A stretch of DNA of 64,000 nucleotides. Source: CAVQCJ01 sp963711005 (GTDB lineage Bacteria; Actinomycetota; Actinomycetes; Prado026). Of the stretch, positions 9,158-16,891 are shown one piece after another (position 1 is the first letter of the stretch; each line of letters starts with the position of its first letter). The DNA is taken from assembly GCA_963711005.1 (NCBI GenBank), contig CAVQCJ010000002.1, forward strand, positions 868,001-932,000, written 5' to 3'. The notes beneath the pieces were generated by a model. That model searched no databases and was not told where the DNA came from. It saw nothing but the letters and a program-made list of their open reading frames with translations. Both the position numbers and the translations under genes were made by a program.

Positions 9158-10708
9158 TCAGGCCGGCGTCGGGTCGACCTCCGCAGCCGCGGCAGCCGAG
9201 AGCGCCGAGACGTCGTCCCGCTTGGCGTTGACGAAGACCAGCGCGCAGACCAGCGCCACGGTCAGCAGGATCGCACCCCACACGAACGCGACGTGGTAGC
9301 CGTGGATGAGCGCCTCCGGCGTCACCTGGGCCAGGTCGGCGGGGTTGCGCAGGTTCTCGGCGAAGAACGCGGTGACCGCCGAAGCGAAGACCGTGTTGAG
9401 CAGCGCCGTCCCGAGCGAACCGCCGATCTGCTGCGAGCTGTTGAGGACCGCGCTCGCGACGCCGGCGTCGTGATGGCCCGCACCCAGCAGCGCCACGCTC
9501 GACGTCGGGATGAAGACGCCGGCCAACCCCACGCTCATCAGCAGCTCGGCCGGGAGCACCACCGTGGCGTACGACGAGTCCTGCGAGATCCGGGTGAGCA
9601 GCAGCATGCCGATGATCGCCATCACCAGGCCCGGGTACATCAGCGGCCTGGGACCGACCTTCGGCAGCAGCTGCGAGACGACACCTGCGGCCACGATGAT
9701 CCCGCCGCTGAACGGCAGGAACGCGAACCCGGCCTTCAGCGGGGACCAGCCCAGGTTGATCTGGAAGTAGTACGTGAGGAACAGGAACATCGCGAACAGC
9801 CCGGCCCCCACGAACAGGAACGTCAGGTAAGAACCACCGCGGTTGCGGTCCATGACGATCCGCATCGGCAGCAGCGGGTTGGTCGTCCGCATCTCCCAGA
9901 CCACGAACGCCACCAGCAGGATCACCGCCAGGCTCAGGAAGAGCACGGTCGGCGTCGCGGTCCAGCCGTTGACGGGGGAGATGCCCTTGGCGGCGGGGTT
10001 CTTGGGCTTGGCGGCCTCGGTGAAGCCGTACACCAACGAGACCAGGCCGAGCGTCGACAGGACCGCGCCGGGGATGTCGTATCGGGTGTCGCCCGGCGCC
10101 TTGCTCTCGTGCACGAACGGCACCGCGGCGACCGCGGTGATCAGGGCGATCGGGACGTTGACGCCCAGGCACCAGCGCCACGAGAAGTACTCGGTGAGGA
10201 AACCGCCGAGGATCAGACCGAGCGCGGCCCCGCCGCCGGAGATCGCGCCGAAGACGCCGAACGCCCGGGCCCGCTCCTTGGGCGCCACGAAAGTCACCGT
10301 GATCAGCGACAGCGCAGCCGGCGCGAGCAGCGCGGCGAACGCGCCCTGCAGCCCGCGCGCGGCGAACAGCAGCCCGGCGGTCGGTGCCAGTCCGCCCAGC
10401 CCGGACGCGAACGCGAACCCGAGCAGGCCGATGATGAACGTGCGCTTGCGGCCGTTGTAGTCCGCGATCCGGCCGCCCAGCAGCAGCAGCCCGCCGAACG
10501 CCAGGGTGTAGGCCGTGACCACCCACTGGCGGTCGGCGGTGCTGATGCCCAGCTCGCGCTGGGCGCTCGGCAGGGCGATGTTCACGATCGTGGCGTCGAG
10601 GATGATCATCAGCTGGGCCACAGCGATGACGGCGAGCGCCATCCAGCGCCGCGGGTCTTCTGAGTCCATGCCCATGGGGTGCTCGGGCGAGGCGGTCGCG
10701 TCAGTCAC
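9158..10708 (-). CDS. MFS multidrug efflux transporter, DHA2 (14-TM) family
   Basis: About 516 residues with around 14 membrane segments. LDATIVNIALP in helix 1, the motif A loop GGRIADYNGRKR and motif C-like GGGAALGLILGGFLT place it in the EmrB/QacA drug:H+ antiporter group. The predicted role is proton-driven export of lipophilic compounds. The start is GTG 10708, with GGAG five bases upstream; the ATGs at about 10671 and 10665 are alternatives. A likely promoter with an overlapping palindrome lies at 10778-10799. Confidence 0.9.
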   Translation of the reverse strand: MTDATASPEHPMGMDSEDPRRWMALAVIAVAQLMIILDATIVNIALPSAQRELGISTADRQWVVTAYTLAFGGLLLLGGRIADYNGRKRTFIIGLLGFAFASGLGGLAPTAGLLFAARGLQGAFAALLAPAALSLITVTFVAPKERARAFGVFGAISGGGAALGLILGGFLTEYFSWRWCLGVNVPIALITAVAAVPFVHESKAPGDTRYDIPGAVLSTLGLVSLVYGFTEAAKPKNPAAKGISPVNGWTATPTVLFLSLAVILLVAFVVWEMRTTNPLLPMRIVMDRNRGGSYLTFLFVGAGLFAMFLFLTYYFQINLGWSPLKAGFAFLPFSGGIIVAAGVVSQLLPKVGPRPLMYPGLVMAIIGMLLLTRISQDSSYATVVLPAELLMSVGLAGVFIPTSSVALLGAGHHDAGVASAVLNSSQQIGGSLGTALLNTVFASAVTAFFAENLRNPADLAQVTPEALIHGYHVAFVWGAILLTVALVCALVFVNAKRDDVSALSAAAAAEVDPTPA

Positions 10709-10777
10709 GGAAACTCCAGACAGGTGGGGCGGACCCGGTCGCCCGGGTCTGGCAAGACAGGGCCGGCTCACGGTTCT

Positions 10778-10799
10778 CACAGCCTGTGTGCAGGTTATA
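10778..10799 (-). promoter_or_regulatory. Putative promoter -10 with overlapping palindromic operator for the MFS gene
   Basis: On the minus strand TATAAC (10794-10799) is a good -10 hexamer. A perfect palindrome CACAGCCTGTG (10778-10788) sits where transcription would begin, about 70 bp before the MFS start codon. A repressor bound there would block initiation, as is common for drug-efflux genes. No convincing -35 box is visible, and no TetR/MarR gene is adjacent, so the regulator is unknown. Confidence 0.35.
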
Positions 10800-10948
10800 G
10801 GAGACGTCGGACAGCCGCCCTCGGCGCCCCCGCGACCCCGCACGCGGCGCCCGCTCGCGTGGCACGTCGCCGCGGCCCGCTGGCGGCAGCACAATCGCGG
10901 TGACCGGCGTCACGCGGCCGGCCCAGCAGCGAACGGGAGGGGTCCGTC

Positions 10949-11195
10949 GTGCCAGGGGTCTTGGTCGGGCAGGTCCTGTTCCTCGCACTCCTGGCAGTCC
11001 GGGAGACGGCCCGGATCGTTACGGTCGCCCTCCCGTGCGACTTCGTGGCGCTGCTCCTGGCCCTCCTTCGTCCTGCTGGCCTGCCTGCTCGCAGTCCTGC
11101 TCGCGGTCGTCGTCGAGAGCCGCTGGTCCGGGTGGGCGATGCGGTCGCGCCGGCTGAGCTGGCTGGCCGCCCCGGCGGAGCCATGGACCGGATGA
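10949..11195 (+). pseudogene. Possible small membrane protein split by a frameshift
   Basis: A GTG at 10949 has a strong GGGAGGGG six bases upstream and opens a hydrophobic frame (VGQVLFLALLAVRE, DFVALLLALL). This frame turns Arg/Pro-rich after about 11070. In the +1 frame from about 11060 a second plausible helix follows (VLLACLLAVLLAVVVE) with a basic tail ending at TGA 11193-11195. Joined, the two would be a two-helix protein of about 80 residues. Either the shift is real or the second half is chance. No homologue recognised. Confidence 0.3.
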
Positions 11196-11217
11196 CCGCG
11201 TCGCCGGGGGGAGCGGG

Positions 11218-12126
11218 ATGAGACGGCAGGCGCTCGTCCTGGCGGCCTGCCTGCTGGCGCTGGTGGCCTGCGAGCCGTCAGCGCCGGACGCCGCCTCGAC
11301 CACCGCGACCGCCTCGCCTGCACAGCCGTCCGCCGGCGCCAGCGCCGGCCCGTCCCGTCTGGCTGTCCCCGGGAGCGCAGCCGCGGCGCTGGCCGGGCTG
11401 CCGGTCAAGGGCCGGGCCCCGATGACCGGTTACTCGCGCGCGCAGTTCGGCCCGGCCTGGCAGGACGTGGACCACAACGGCTGCGACACCCGCAACGACA
11501 TCCTGCGCCGCGACCTGACCGCGAAAGTGCTGTCCGGGTCGTGCGTCGTGCTGTCCGGCGCCCTGCAGGACCCGTACACCGGTCGGATGATCGCCTTCCG
11601 TCGCGGCCCGGGGACCAGCACCGCGGTCCAGATCGATCACGTGGTCGCGCTCGGCGACGCCTGGCAGAAAGGCGCCCAGCAGCTGACCCCCGGCAGGCGG
11701 CTGGCACTGGCCAACGACCCGCTCGAGCTGCTGGCGGTGGACGGCCCGACCAACGAGCGCAAGGGAGACGGCGACGCCGCGACCTGGCTCCCGCCGAACA
11801 AGGCGTTCCGCTGCCAGTACGTCGCGCGGCAGGTCGCGGTCAAGGCTCGTTACCACCTGTGGGTCACCTCGGCCGAGCGGGACGCGATGGCCCGCGTCCT
11901 GTCCACCTGCCCGGGTCAGCGCCTCCCGACGGGCGGGTCACCGGTCCCGACCGGCCCTCCGGCCGCGACGCAGCCAACGGCGACCCGGCAGCCCTCCGGG
12001 CTGCCGGTCGTCCACCCCGGCGCGTTCTGCGCGCCGCACGGAGCGAGGGGTGTCACCTCGAAGGGGACACCGATGGTCTGCAAGCTCGACAGCAAGGGCC
12101 TTCGGTACCGCTGGGGAGCAGAGTGA
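11218..12126 (+). CDS. Exported HNH-type nuclease family protein (DUF1524/GmrSD C-terminal domain)
   Basis: 302 residues. The signal peptide ends in a lipobox-like LVAC, so the protein is probably a surface lipoprotein. The central domain has VQIDHVVALGDAW (the His of the beta-beta-alpha metal motif), then NDPLELL and RKGDGDAATWLPPNKAFRC, matching the DUF1524 nuclease fold of secreted actinobacterial proteins. The C-terminal 60 residues after a Thr/Pro linker hold two Cys (GAFCAPHG, MVCKL), an excalibur-like or small Cys-rich tail. GGGGGAG precedes ATG 11218. The predicted role is extracellular DNA cleavage. Confidence 0.8.
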   Translation: MRRQALVLAACLLALVACEPSAPDAASTTATASPAQPSAGASAGPSRLAVPGSAAAALAGLPVKGRAPMTGYSRAQFGPAWQDVDHNGCDTRNDILRRDLTAKVLSGSCVVLSGALQDPYTGRMIAFRRGPGTSTAVQIDHVVALGDAWQKGAQQLTPGRRLALANDPLELLAVDGPTNERKGDGDAATWLPPNKAFRCQYVARQVAVKARYHLWVTSAERDAMARVLSTCPGQRLPTGGSPVPTGPPAATQPTATRQPSGLPVVHPGAFCAPHGARGVTSKGTPMVCKLDSKGLRYRWGAE

Positions 12127-12131
12127 CCCGG

Positions 12132-12193
12132 GTCCGGCAAGGCTGGGCCCGGCAAGGCTGGGCCCGGCAAGGCTGGGTCCGGCAAGGGGCTGG
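12132..12193 (+). repeat. Four tandem copies of a 15-bp unit between convergent genes
   Basis: The unit CCGGCAAGGCTGGG(C/T) recurs with a 15-bp period starting around 12135, 12150 and 12165, and a fourth diverged copy contains two extra G. It fills the whole gap between the nuclease stop (12126) and the VWA gene stop (12195). No U-tract terminator is visible, so it may simply be slippage-prone spacer DNA. Confidence 0.7.
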
Positions 12194-12194
12194 G

Positions 12195-13163
12195 TCAGAC
12201 GAGACGCTGGGTCCAGACGAGTGCGGCTGCCGCCGCGCACAGGGCCAGCAGCAGCGCCGCGCCGGCGAACGCTGCGGTGAGCTCGCGGGTCTGCGTCACG
12301 AAGCCGACGTCGCGGCCGATCTGGTCGTAGATCGAGCCGAGCTGGGAGCCCGTCTCCGCGGTGAACGTCCGGCCGCCGCTCTCCGACGCGATCCGCGCCA
12401 TGGCCTGCGGGTCGTACGGGACCGGCACCTGCCGGCCCTGCGTCACGACCACGCCGCTCGAGGTTCCGAACGCGATGGTGTCGATCGGCACGGACTGCTT
12501 CTTGGCCGCGGCGGCCGCGTCGTCGGCCGCGGCCACCGGGTCGGCGTCGCCGGCCGCGACGGTCGGCGTCCCGTCGCTCATCAGCACGATCACGGCGGGG
12601 GTGGCCTTGCCGGCGGTCCCCTTCGGCACCGAGGCGACGGCCGCCAGCGCCGTCGTGATGCCGTCCGCGGTCGCGGTGCCGCCGCCGACGGACAGCGAGC
12701 CCAGCGCGTCGAGTACGGGTGCGGTGTCGGTGCTCGGCGGGACGAGCAGCCGCGCGTTCCCGTTGAACGTGACCAGGCCGATCTGGATACCCGCGGGCAG
12801 GTTCTTCACGAAGGTCTTGGCCTGCTCCTCCATCGCCTCCAGCCTCGACGGGGCGACGTCGGTCGCGGCCATGGAGCCGGAGGTGTCCAGCGTGAGCAGG
12901 ATCGTGGCACGCTCCTTCGCCGTACGCATGGCCATGGCCGGCTGTGCGAACGCGAGGGTGAGCACGACCAGCGCGACGCCGAGGGCGGCCGCGGGCACGT
13001 GCCGCTGCCAGCCGGATCGCCTGGGCGCGACCGAGTCGAGCAGGTCGACGCTGGTGAAGCGCAGCACCTGGGAGTGCCGGCGGCGCTGCACCAGCACGTA
13101 CGCGACGACGAGCGCCGCCGGGGCCAGGAGCAGGACGAGGCGCCAGCCGGACAGGAAGGTCAT
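12195..13163 (-). CDS. VWA-domain membrane protein (BatA/YehP-like)
   Basis: 322 residues. Helices at about residues 7-25 and 58-77 anchor the N-terminus, and a helix near 298-318 ends the protein. In between lies a von Willebrand A domain with the MIDAS motif DTSGSM near residue 93, the later VTFNG and MSDGTPT. This topology is that of BatA-type proteins paired with MoxR ATPases and DUF58 proteins, where the VWA domain binds metal and partners. The start ATG 13163 overlaps the DUF58 stop by 4 bp (ATGA), so the unit is translationally coupled. Confidence 0.85.
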   Translation of the reverse strand: MTFLSGWRLVLLLAPAALVVAYVLVQRRRHSQVLRFTSVDLLDSVAPRRSGWQRHVPAAALGVALVVLTLAFAQPAMAMRTAKERATILLTLDTSGSMAATDVAPSRLEAMEEQAKTFVKNLPAGIQIGLVTFNGNARLLVPPSTDTAPVLDALGSLSVGGGTATADGITTALAAVASVPKGTAGKATPAVIVLMSDGTPTVAAGDADPVAAADDAAAAAKKQSVPIDTIAFGTSSGVVVTQGRQVPVPYDPQAMARIASESGGRTFTAETGSQLGSIYDQIGRDVGFVTQTRELTAAFAGAALLLALCAAAAALVWTQRLV

Positions 13164-14173
13164 CGTGTGATCCCCGACTTCGCGGACGGTGCTGCCGAGG
13201 CAGCGGGAGCGGCGGACATGGGCGTGCGGTAGCGCTCGACCGGCGCGCGGCGCCGGCCCTTGCGACGGGTCACGAACAGGACGGTGTCGGTGAGCCAGTC
13301 GCGCGATGTCGACAGATGCAGGTACTCGGCACCGCTGGACGCGACCGCGCGGGCGATGTCGGCGTGCCGCTGCTGCGCCGCCGCCGCGTAGCGGGCGCGC
13401 AGCGCGGGCGAGCTGCTCTGGACGTAGCGCTGCCGGCCGGTCTCGGTGTCGACGACGGCGAGCATCCCGACGGACGGGAGCTGCAGCTCGCGCGGGTCGG
13501 TGACGTGCACGGCGACGACCTGGTGGCGCAAGGCGAGAGCGCGCAGCTGCTTGGTCCAGCGGTCGGTACCGAGGAAGTCGGAGATCAGCACCACCTGGCT
13601 GCGGCGCGGCTGCGCCACCAGCAGCCGGCGCATCGCGGCGGCGAGGTCGCCGTCCTCGGTCGGGGCGCCGTCCTGTCGCGGGGTGTCGTGGATCGCGGCC
13701 AGCGCCGCCATCAGCCAGGTGCGGCCGGTCCGCGGCGGCTGGTGGTGCCCGGTGTCGGTCCCGGCGACCATCACGCCGAGGCGGTTGTGCCCGCGCACGG
13801 TGAGCATCCCGAAGGCCGCCGCAGCACCGAGCACGACATCCCGCTTCTCCGCGCGGTCGGTGCCGAAGTCGAGGCTCGCGGACCGGTCGGCCACGATCCA
13901 CGTGTCGACCTCGCGCTCGGCCTCCGTGGTACGCACGTGGGTCGTCGCCGACCGGGCCGTGAGGTTCCAGTCGATGAGCCGCGCGTCGTCGCCGGCCATG
14001 TACTCGCGGGCACCGGCGCGCTCGCTCCCGGGCCCGATCGCGGCGGTCAGGTAGTCGCCCGATGCGCTTCCGTCCAGCCTGCGCTGGACCTCGAGCTCGA
14101 GGCTGCGCAGGACAGCCGCCCGGGTGGCGACCTCGACGACCGAGGCCGACCCGGCACGCGGGGGCTGCGTCAT
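13160..14173 (-). CDS. DUF58 domain protein of the MoxR system
   Basis: 337 residues, soluble. The signature GDDARLIDWNLTARS near residues 70-85 and the following TWIVADRSASLDFG are those of DUF58, a family with a VWA-like fold almost always next to MoxR ATPases. It overlaps both the MoxR stop (14170-14173) and the VWA start (13160-13163) by 4 bp. The inferred role is an adaptor between the ATPase and the membrane VWA protein. Confidence 0.85.
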   Translation of the reverse strand: MTQPPRAGSASVVEVATRAAVLRSLELEVQRRLDGSASGDYLTAAIGPGSERAGAREYMAGDDARLIDWNLTARSATTHVRTTEAEREVDTWIVADRSASLDFGTDRAEKRDVVLGAAAAFGMLTVRGHNRLGVMVAGTDTGHHQPPRTGRTWLMAALAAIHDTPRQDGAPTEDGDLAAAMRRLLVAQPRRSQVVLISDFLGTDRWTKQLRALALRHQVVAVHVTDPRELQLPSVGMLAVVDTETGRQRYVQSSSPALRARYAAAAQQRHADIARAVASSGAEYLHLSTSRDWLTDTVLFVTRRKGRRRAPVERYRTPMSAAPAASAAPSAKSGITR

Positions 14174-15267
14174 CCCGCAGCCTGGACGGGCAGCGGTGCG
14201 AACCCGACGGTCTGCTGCGCGTGCACCTCGTCCTGCTGCGGCGCGATGCGCGGCGCCGGGACGTGCCGCAGCACGGTGCGCACGACGTCGTCCGCCTGCG
14301 TGCCCTCGGCCAGCGCGTCGTAGGTCAGCGTGACCCGGTGCCGCAGCACCTCTGGCGCGACGTCGAAGACGTCCTGCGGGACCACGAACCGCCGCCCGCG
14401 CAGCACCGCGAGCGCGCGGGCCGACGCGATCAGCCCGAGCGTGCCGCGCGGGCTCGAACCGAGCGCGACGAGGCGGCCGAGGTCCTCCAGCCCCCAGCGG
14501 GCCGGGTCGCGCGTGGTCATGACCAGCCGCACGGCGTAGTCCTGCACCGCGTGGTGCACGAACACGTTCCGGACTACGTCCTGCAGCTCCACGAGCTGGT
14601 CGACGGTGAGCACCTGCGCGGCCTGCGGCGTGCTCGTGCTCATCCGCAGCGCGATCGCCGTCTCTTCCTCGTACGTGGGCTGCGGGACGAGCACGTGCAT
14701 GAGGAACCGGTCGCGCTGGGCCTCCGGCAGGGCGTAGACACCCTCGGACTCGATCGGGTTCTGCGTCGCGAGGACCAGGAACGGAGCGGGCAGTCGTCGG
14801 GTATGCCCGCCGACGGTGACCTGCCGCTCGGCCATGGCCTCCAGCAGTGCGGACTGCAGCTTCGCCGGGGCGCGGTTGATCTCGTCGGCGAGGACGATGT
14901 TCGCGAAGACCGGTCCCCACTCGATGTCGAAGTCCTCGGCGGACGGCCGCCAGATCCGGGTGCCGACCAGGTCGGCCGGCACCAGGTCCGGGGTGAACTG
15001 GACGCGGGAGTACTGCCCGCCGACGACCTGCGAAAGCGTCGACACCGTCAGCGTCTTGGCCAGCCCGGGCACACCCTCGATCAGGCAGTGACCGTTGGCC
15101 AGCAGGCAGAGCAGCACGCGCTCGACCAGCCGGTCCTGCCCGACGACCACCCGCTTGATCTGGAAGAGCGCGTCCTCGAGCAGCGCGGCGTGCTCGGCGC
15201 CGGGGACGGCGTGCCCGGCGAAGGCGGCCGGGGCCGGCTGCGGGTAGGAGCTGTCGGTCGACGGCAC
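14170..15267 (-). CDS. MoxR-family AAA+ ATPase
   Basis: About 365 residues from GTG 15267, chosen because GGAG lies six bases upstream. An alternative ATG at 15384 overlaps the protease stop (ATGA) and would add 39 low-complexity residues. VVVGQDRLVERVLLCLLANGH, Walker A EGVPGLAKT, Walker B IVLADEIN and sensor ATQNPIESEG are all intact, as is ALPEAQRDRF. MoxR ATPases act as chaperones that mature or insert partner proteins. Here the partners are the downstream DUF58 and VWA proteins and perhaps the upstream protease. Confidence 0.9.
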   Translation of the reverse strand: MPSTDSSYPQPAPAAFAGHAVPGAEHAALLEDALFQIKRVVVGQDRLVERVLLCLLANGHCLIEGVPGLAKTLTVSTLSQVVGGQYSRVQFTPDLVPADLVGTRIWRPSAEDFDIEWGPVFANIVLADEINRAPAKLQSALLEAMAERQVTVGGHTRRLPAPFLVLATQNPIESEGVYALPEAQRDRFLMHVLVPQPTYEEETAIALRMSTSTPQAAQVLTVDQLVELQDVVRNVFVHHAVQDYAVRLVMTTRDPARWGLEDLGRLVALGSSPRGTLGLIASARALAVLRGRRFVVPQDVFDVAPEVLRHRVTLTYDALAEGTQADDVVRTVLRHVPAPRIAPQQDEVHAQQTVGFAPLPVQAAG

Positions 15268-15380
15268 GGGGTTCTCCTGGAGGTGTCGGTGGGTCGGGGC
15301 TGTCCGGGCGTACGGGTCGTCGGCGTGGACGTACGGGTCGGCGGCGCGGCCGTGGGGCGGCCCGCCGGGCGGTCCGGCGG

Positions 15381-16751
15381 TCATCCGGTCGGGCCGTCGG
15401 TGAGGGTCACCTGGGCCGAGTGCGAGGCGCCGGCCAGGTCGGTCCAGACGACGCGGACCCGGTCGCCGGGATGGAGCGTGTCGAGGACCGACTTCAGCGC
15501 ATCCCCGGTGGAGACCGGGTGGCCGTCCAGGGCCGTCACCACGTCGCCGGCGACGATGCCGGCGCCGGCGGCAGCGGAGCCGCTGACCGTCCCGGCGACC
15601 GTGACGCCGTCCACCGACGCGCCGGCGCCCCGACCGCTGACCTGCAGGCCGAGGAACGCCGTCCCGCCGACGTGCACGGTGCTGGACGAGCGGCCGGCGA
15701 CGATCTGGTCGGCGATCGAGCGAGCGGTCGAGATCGGGACGGCGAAGCCCTGCGTCGCGGCCTGGTCGGCCGAGCCGGACCCGCCGGAGACGGAGCCGGC
15801 CGTGATCAGGCCGATCACCTTGCCGTCGGCGTCCACCAGCGCACCGCCGGAGTCGCCGGGCTGGATCGGCGCGTCCACCTGGATGAGGCCGGACAGCGGC
15901 TCGGACGTGCCGGTGGCCGAGTCCTGGGCGGTGATGGACTGGTTCAGCGCGGTGACCGAACCGGCCACCGCGCTCGGGGTGCCACCCTTGCCGAGCGCGT
16001 TGCCGACCGCGACGACCGGGTCCCCGACCGCGACGGCGGTCGAGTCGCCCAGCGGTGCGGTCTGCAGCCCGGACGCCCCGTCGAGCTTCAGCACCGCGAC
16101 GTCGTGCGAGCGGTCGTAGCCGACTACCTTCGCGCTGTACGTCTTCCCGTTGCCGACGTCGGTGACGCTCACCGACGTAGCACCGGCGACGACGTGGTGG
16201 TTGGTGAGCACGGTCCCGTCCGAGGTCAGGACTACGCCGGTACCGGCGCCCTGCGCGCCGTCGTACCCGATGGTCGACACGACGTCGACGAGGCCGGGGC
16301 TGACGGCGGCGACAGCGGCCTGCTGCTGCCCGGTCAGACCCTGCGAGCCCTGCTGGCCCTGCTGGCCCTGCTGGCCGGAGCCCTCGCTCGGCGGGATGAG
16401 CGATGGCAGGCTCGGCAGCGGCGCGGGGGCCGCCGGTGCGGTGACGGCGGGCCGGGGAAGCGCCGTGGTCGCCGACCTGCGCGTCAGCGCGCCGTTGACG
16501 AGGACCGCCCCGACCAGGCCGAGCACCAGCAGCGCCACGGCAGCGGTGACCAGCAGTGCGCGGGACGTGCGGCGCGGCGGCTCCGGCATCGGGGCCGGAG
16601 CGGGCGGCGGCTCGGCCTGGGTGCGGGACCACCCGGCGGCCACGGTGTCCGGCTGCCCCCACAGCGGCGAGACCCAGTCGGCCTCGGGAGCGTAGGAGGG
16701 GTACGCGTTCGGGACAGGGACAGCCGTGGGTGCACCTGGCTGGTCGGTCAT
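15381..16751 (-). CDS. HtrA-like membrane-anchored serine protease with PDZ domain
   Basis: 456 residues: a Pro-rich cytoplasmic N-terminus, one membrane helix (about 67-90), a Gln/Gly-rich linker (GQQGQQGQQGSQG), a trypsin-like domain and a PDZ domain (AGIVAGDVVTALDGHPV). The catalytic triad is visible: His in LTNHHVV, Asp in SHDVAVL, Ser in PGDSGGAL. The protease should act outside the membrane on misfolded or regulatory substrates. GGAGG precedes the start. It is first in a four-gene unit with MoxR, DUF58 and VWA, joined by ATGA-type overlap, which suggests a joint envelope quality-control role. Confidence 0.9.
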   Translation of the reverse strand: MTDQPGAPTAVPVPNAYPSYAPEADWVSPLWGQPDTVAAGWSRTQAEPPPAPAPMPEPPRRTSRALLVTAAVALLVLGLVGAVLVNGALTRRSATTALPRPAVTAPAAPAPLPSLPSLIPPSEGSGQQGQQGQQGSQGLTGQQQAAVAAVSPGLVDVVSTIGYDGAQGAGTGVVLTSDGTVLTNHHVVAGATSVSVTDVGNGKTYSAKVVGYDRSHDVAVLKLDGASGLQTAPLGDSTAVAVGDPVVAVGNALGKGGTPSAVAGSVTALNQSITAQDSATGTSEPLSGLIQVDAPIQPGDSGGALVDADGKVIGLITAGSVSGGSGSADQAATQGFAVPISTARSIADQIVAGRSSSTVHVGGTAFLGLQVSGRGAGASVDGVTVAGTVSGSAAAGAGIVAGDVVTALDGHPVSTGDALKSVLDTLHPGDRVRVVWTDLAGASHSAQVTLTDGPTG

Positions 16752-16891
16752 TCGGGGGTACCTCCGTCGAGGCCGGGGTTTCCGGCGCCCGACGAGTGTG
16801 GGGGCCTGATGCTGAGACCAGCCGCTGCCCTGGCTTAGAGAACGCTGAATGTGGGCGAAGTCACCGTGCGACGGGTCAGCCCGTCGACGGG

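Noticed and set aside
8090..10663. Very long open frame across the DUF389 and MFS genes
   Set aside because: It is Arg/Gln/Asp-rich shadow coding produced by high GC; the overlapping frames contain recognisable membrane proteins.
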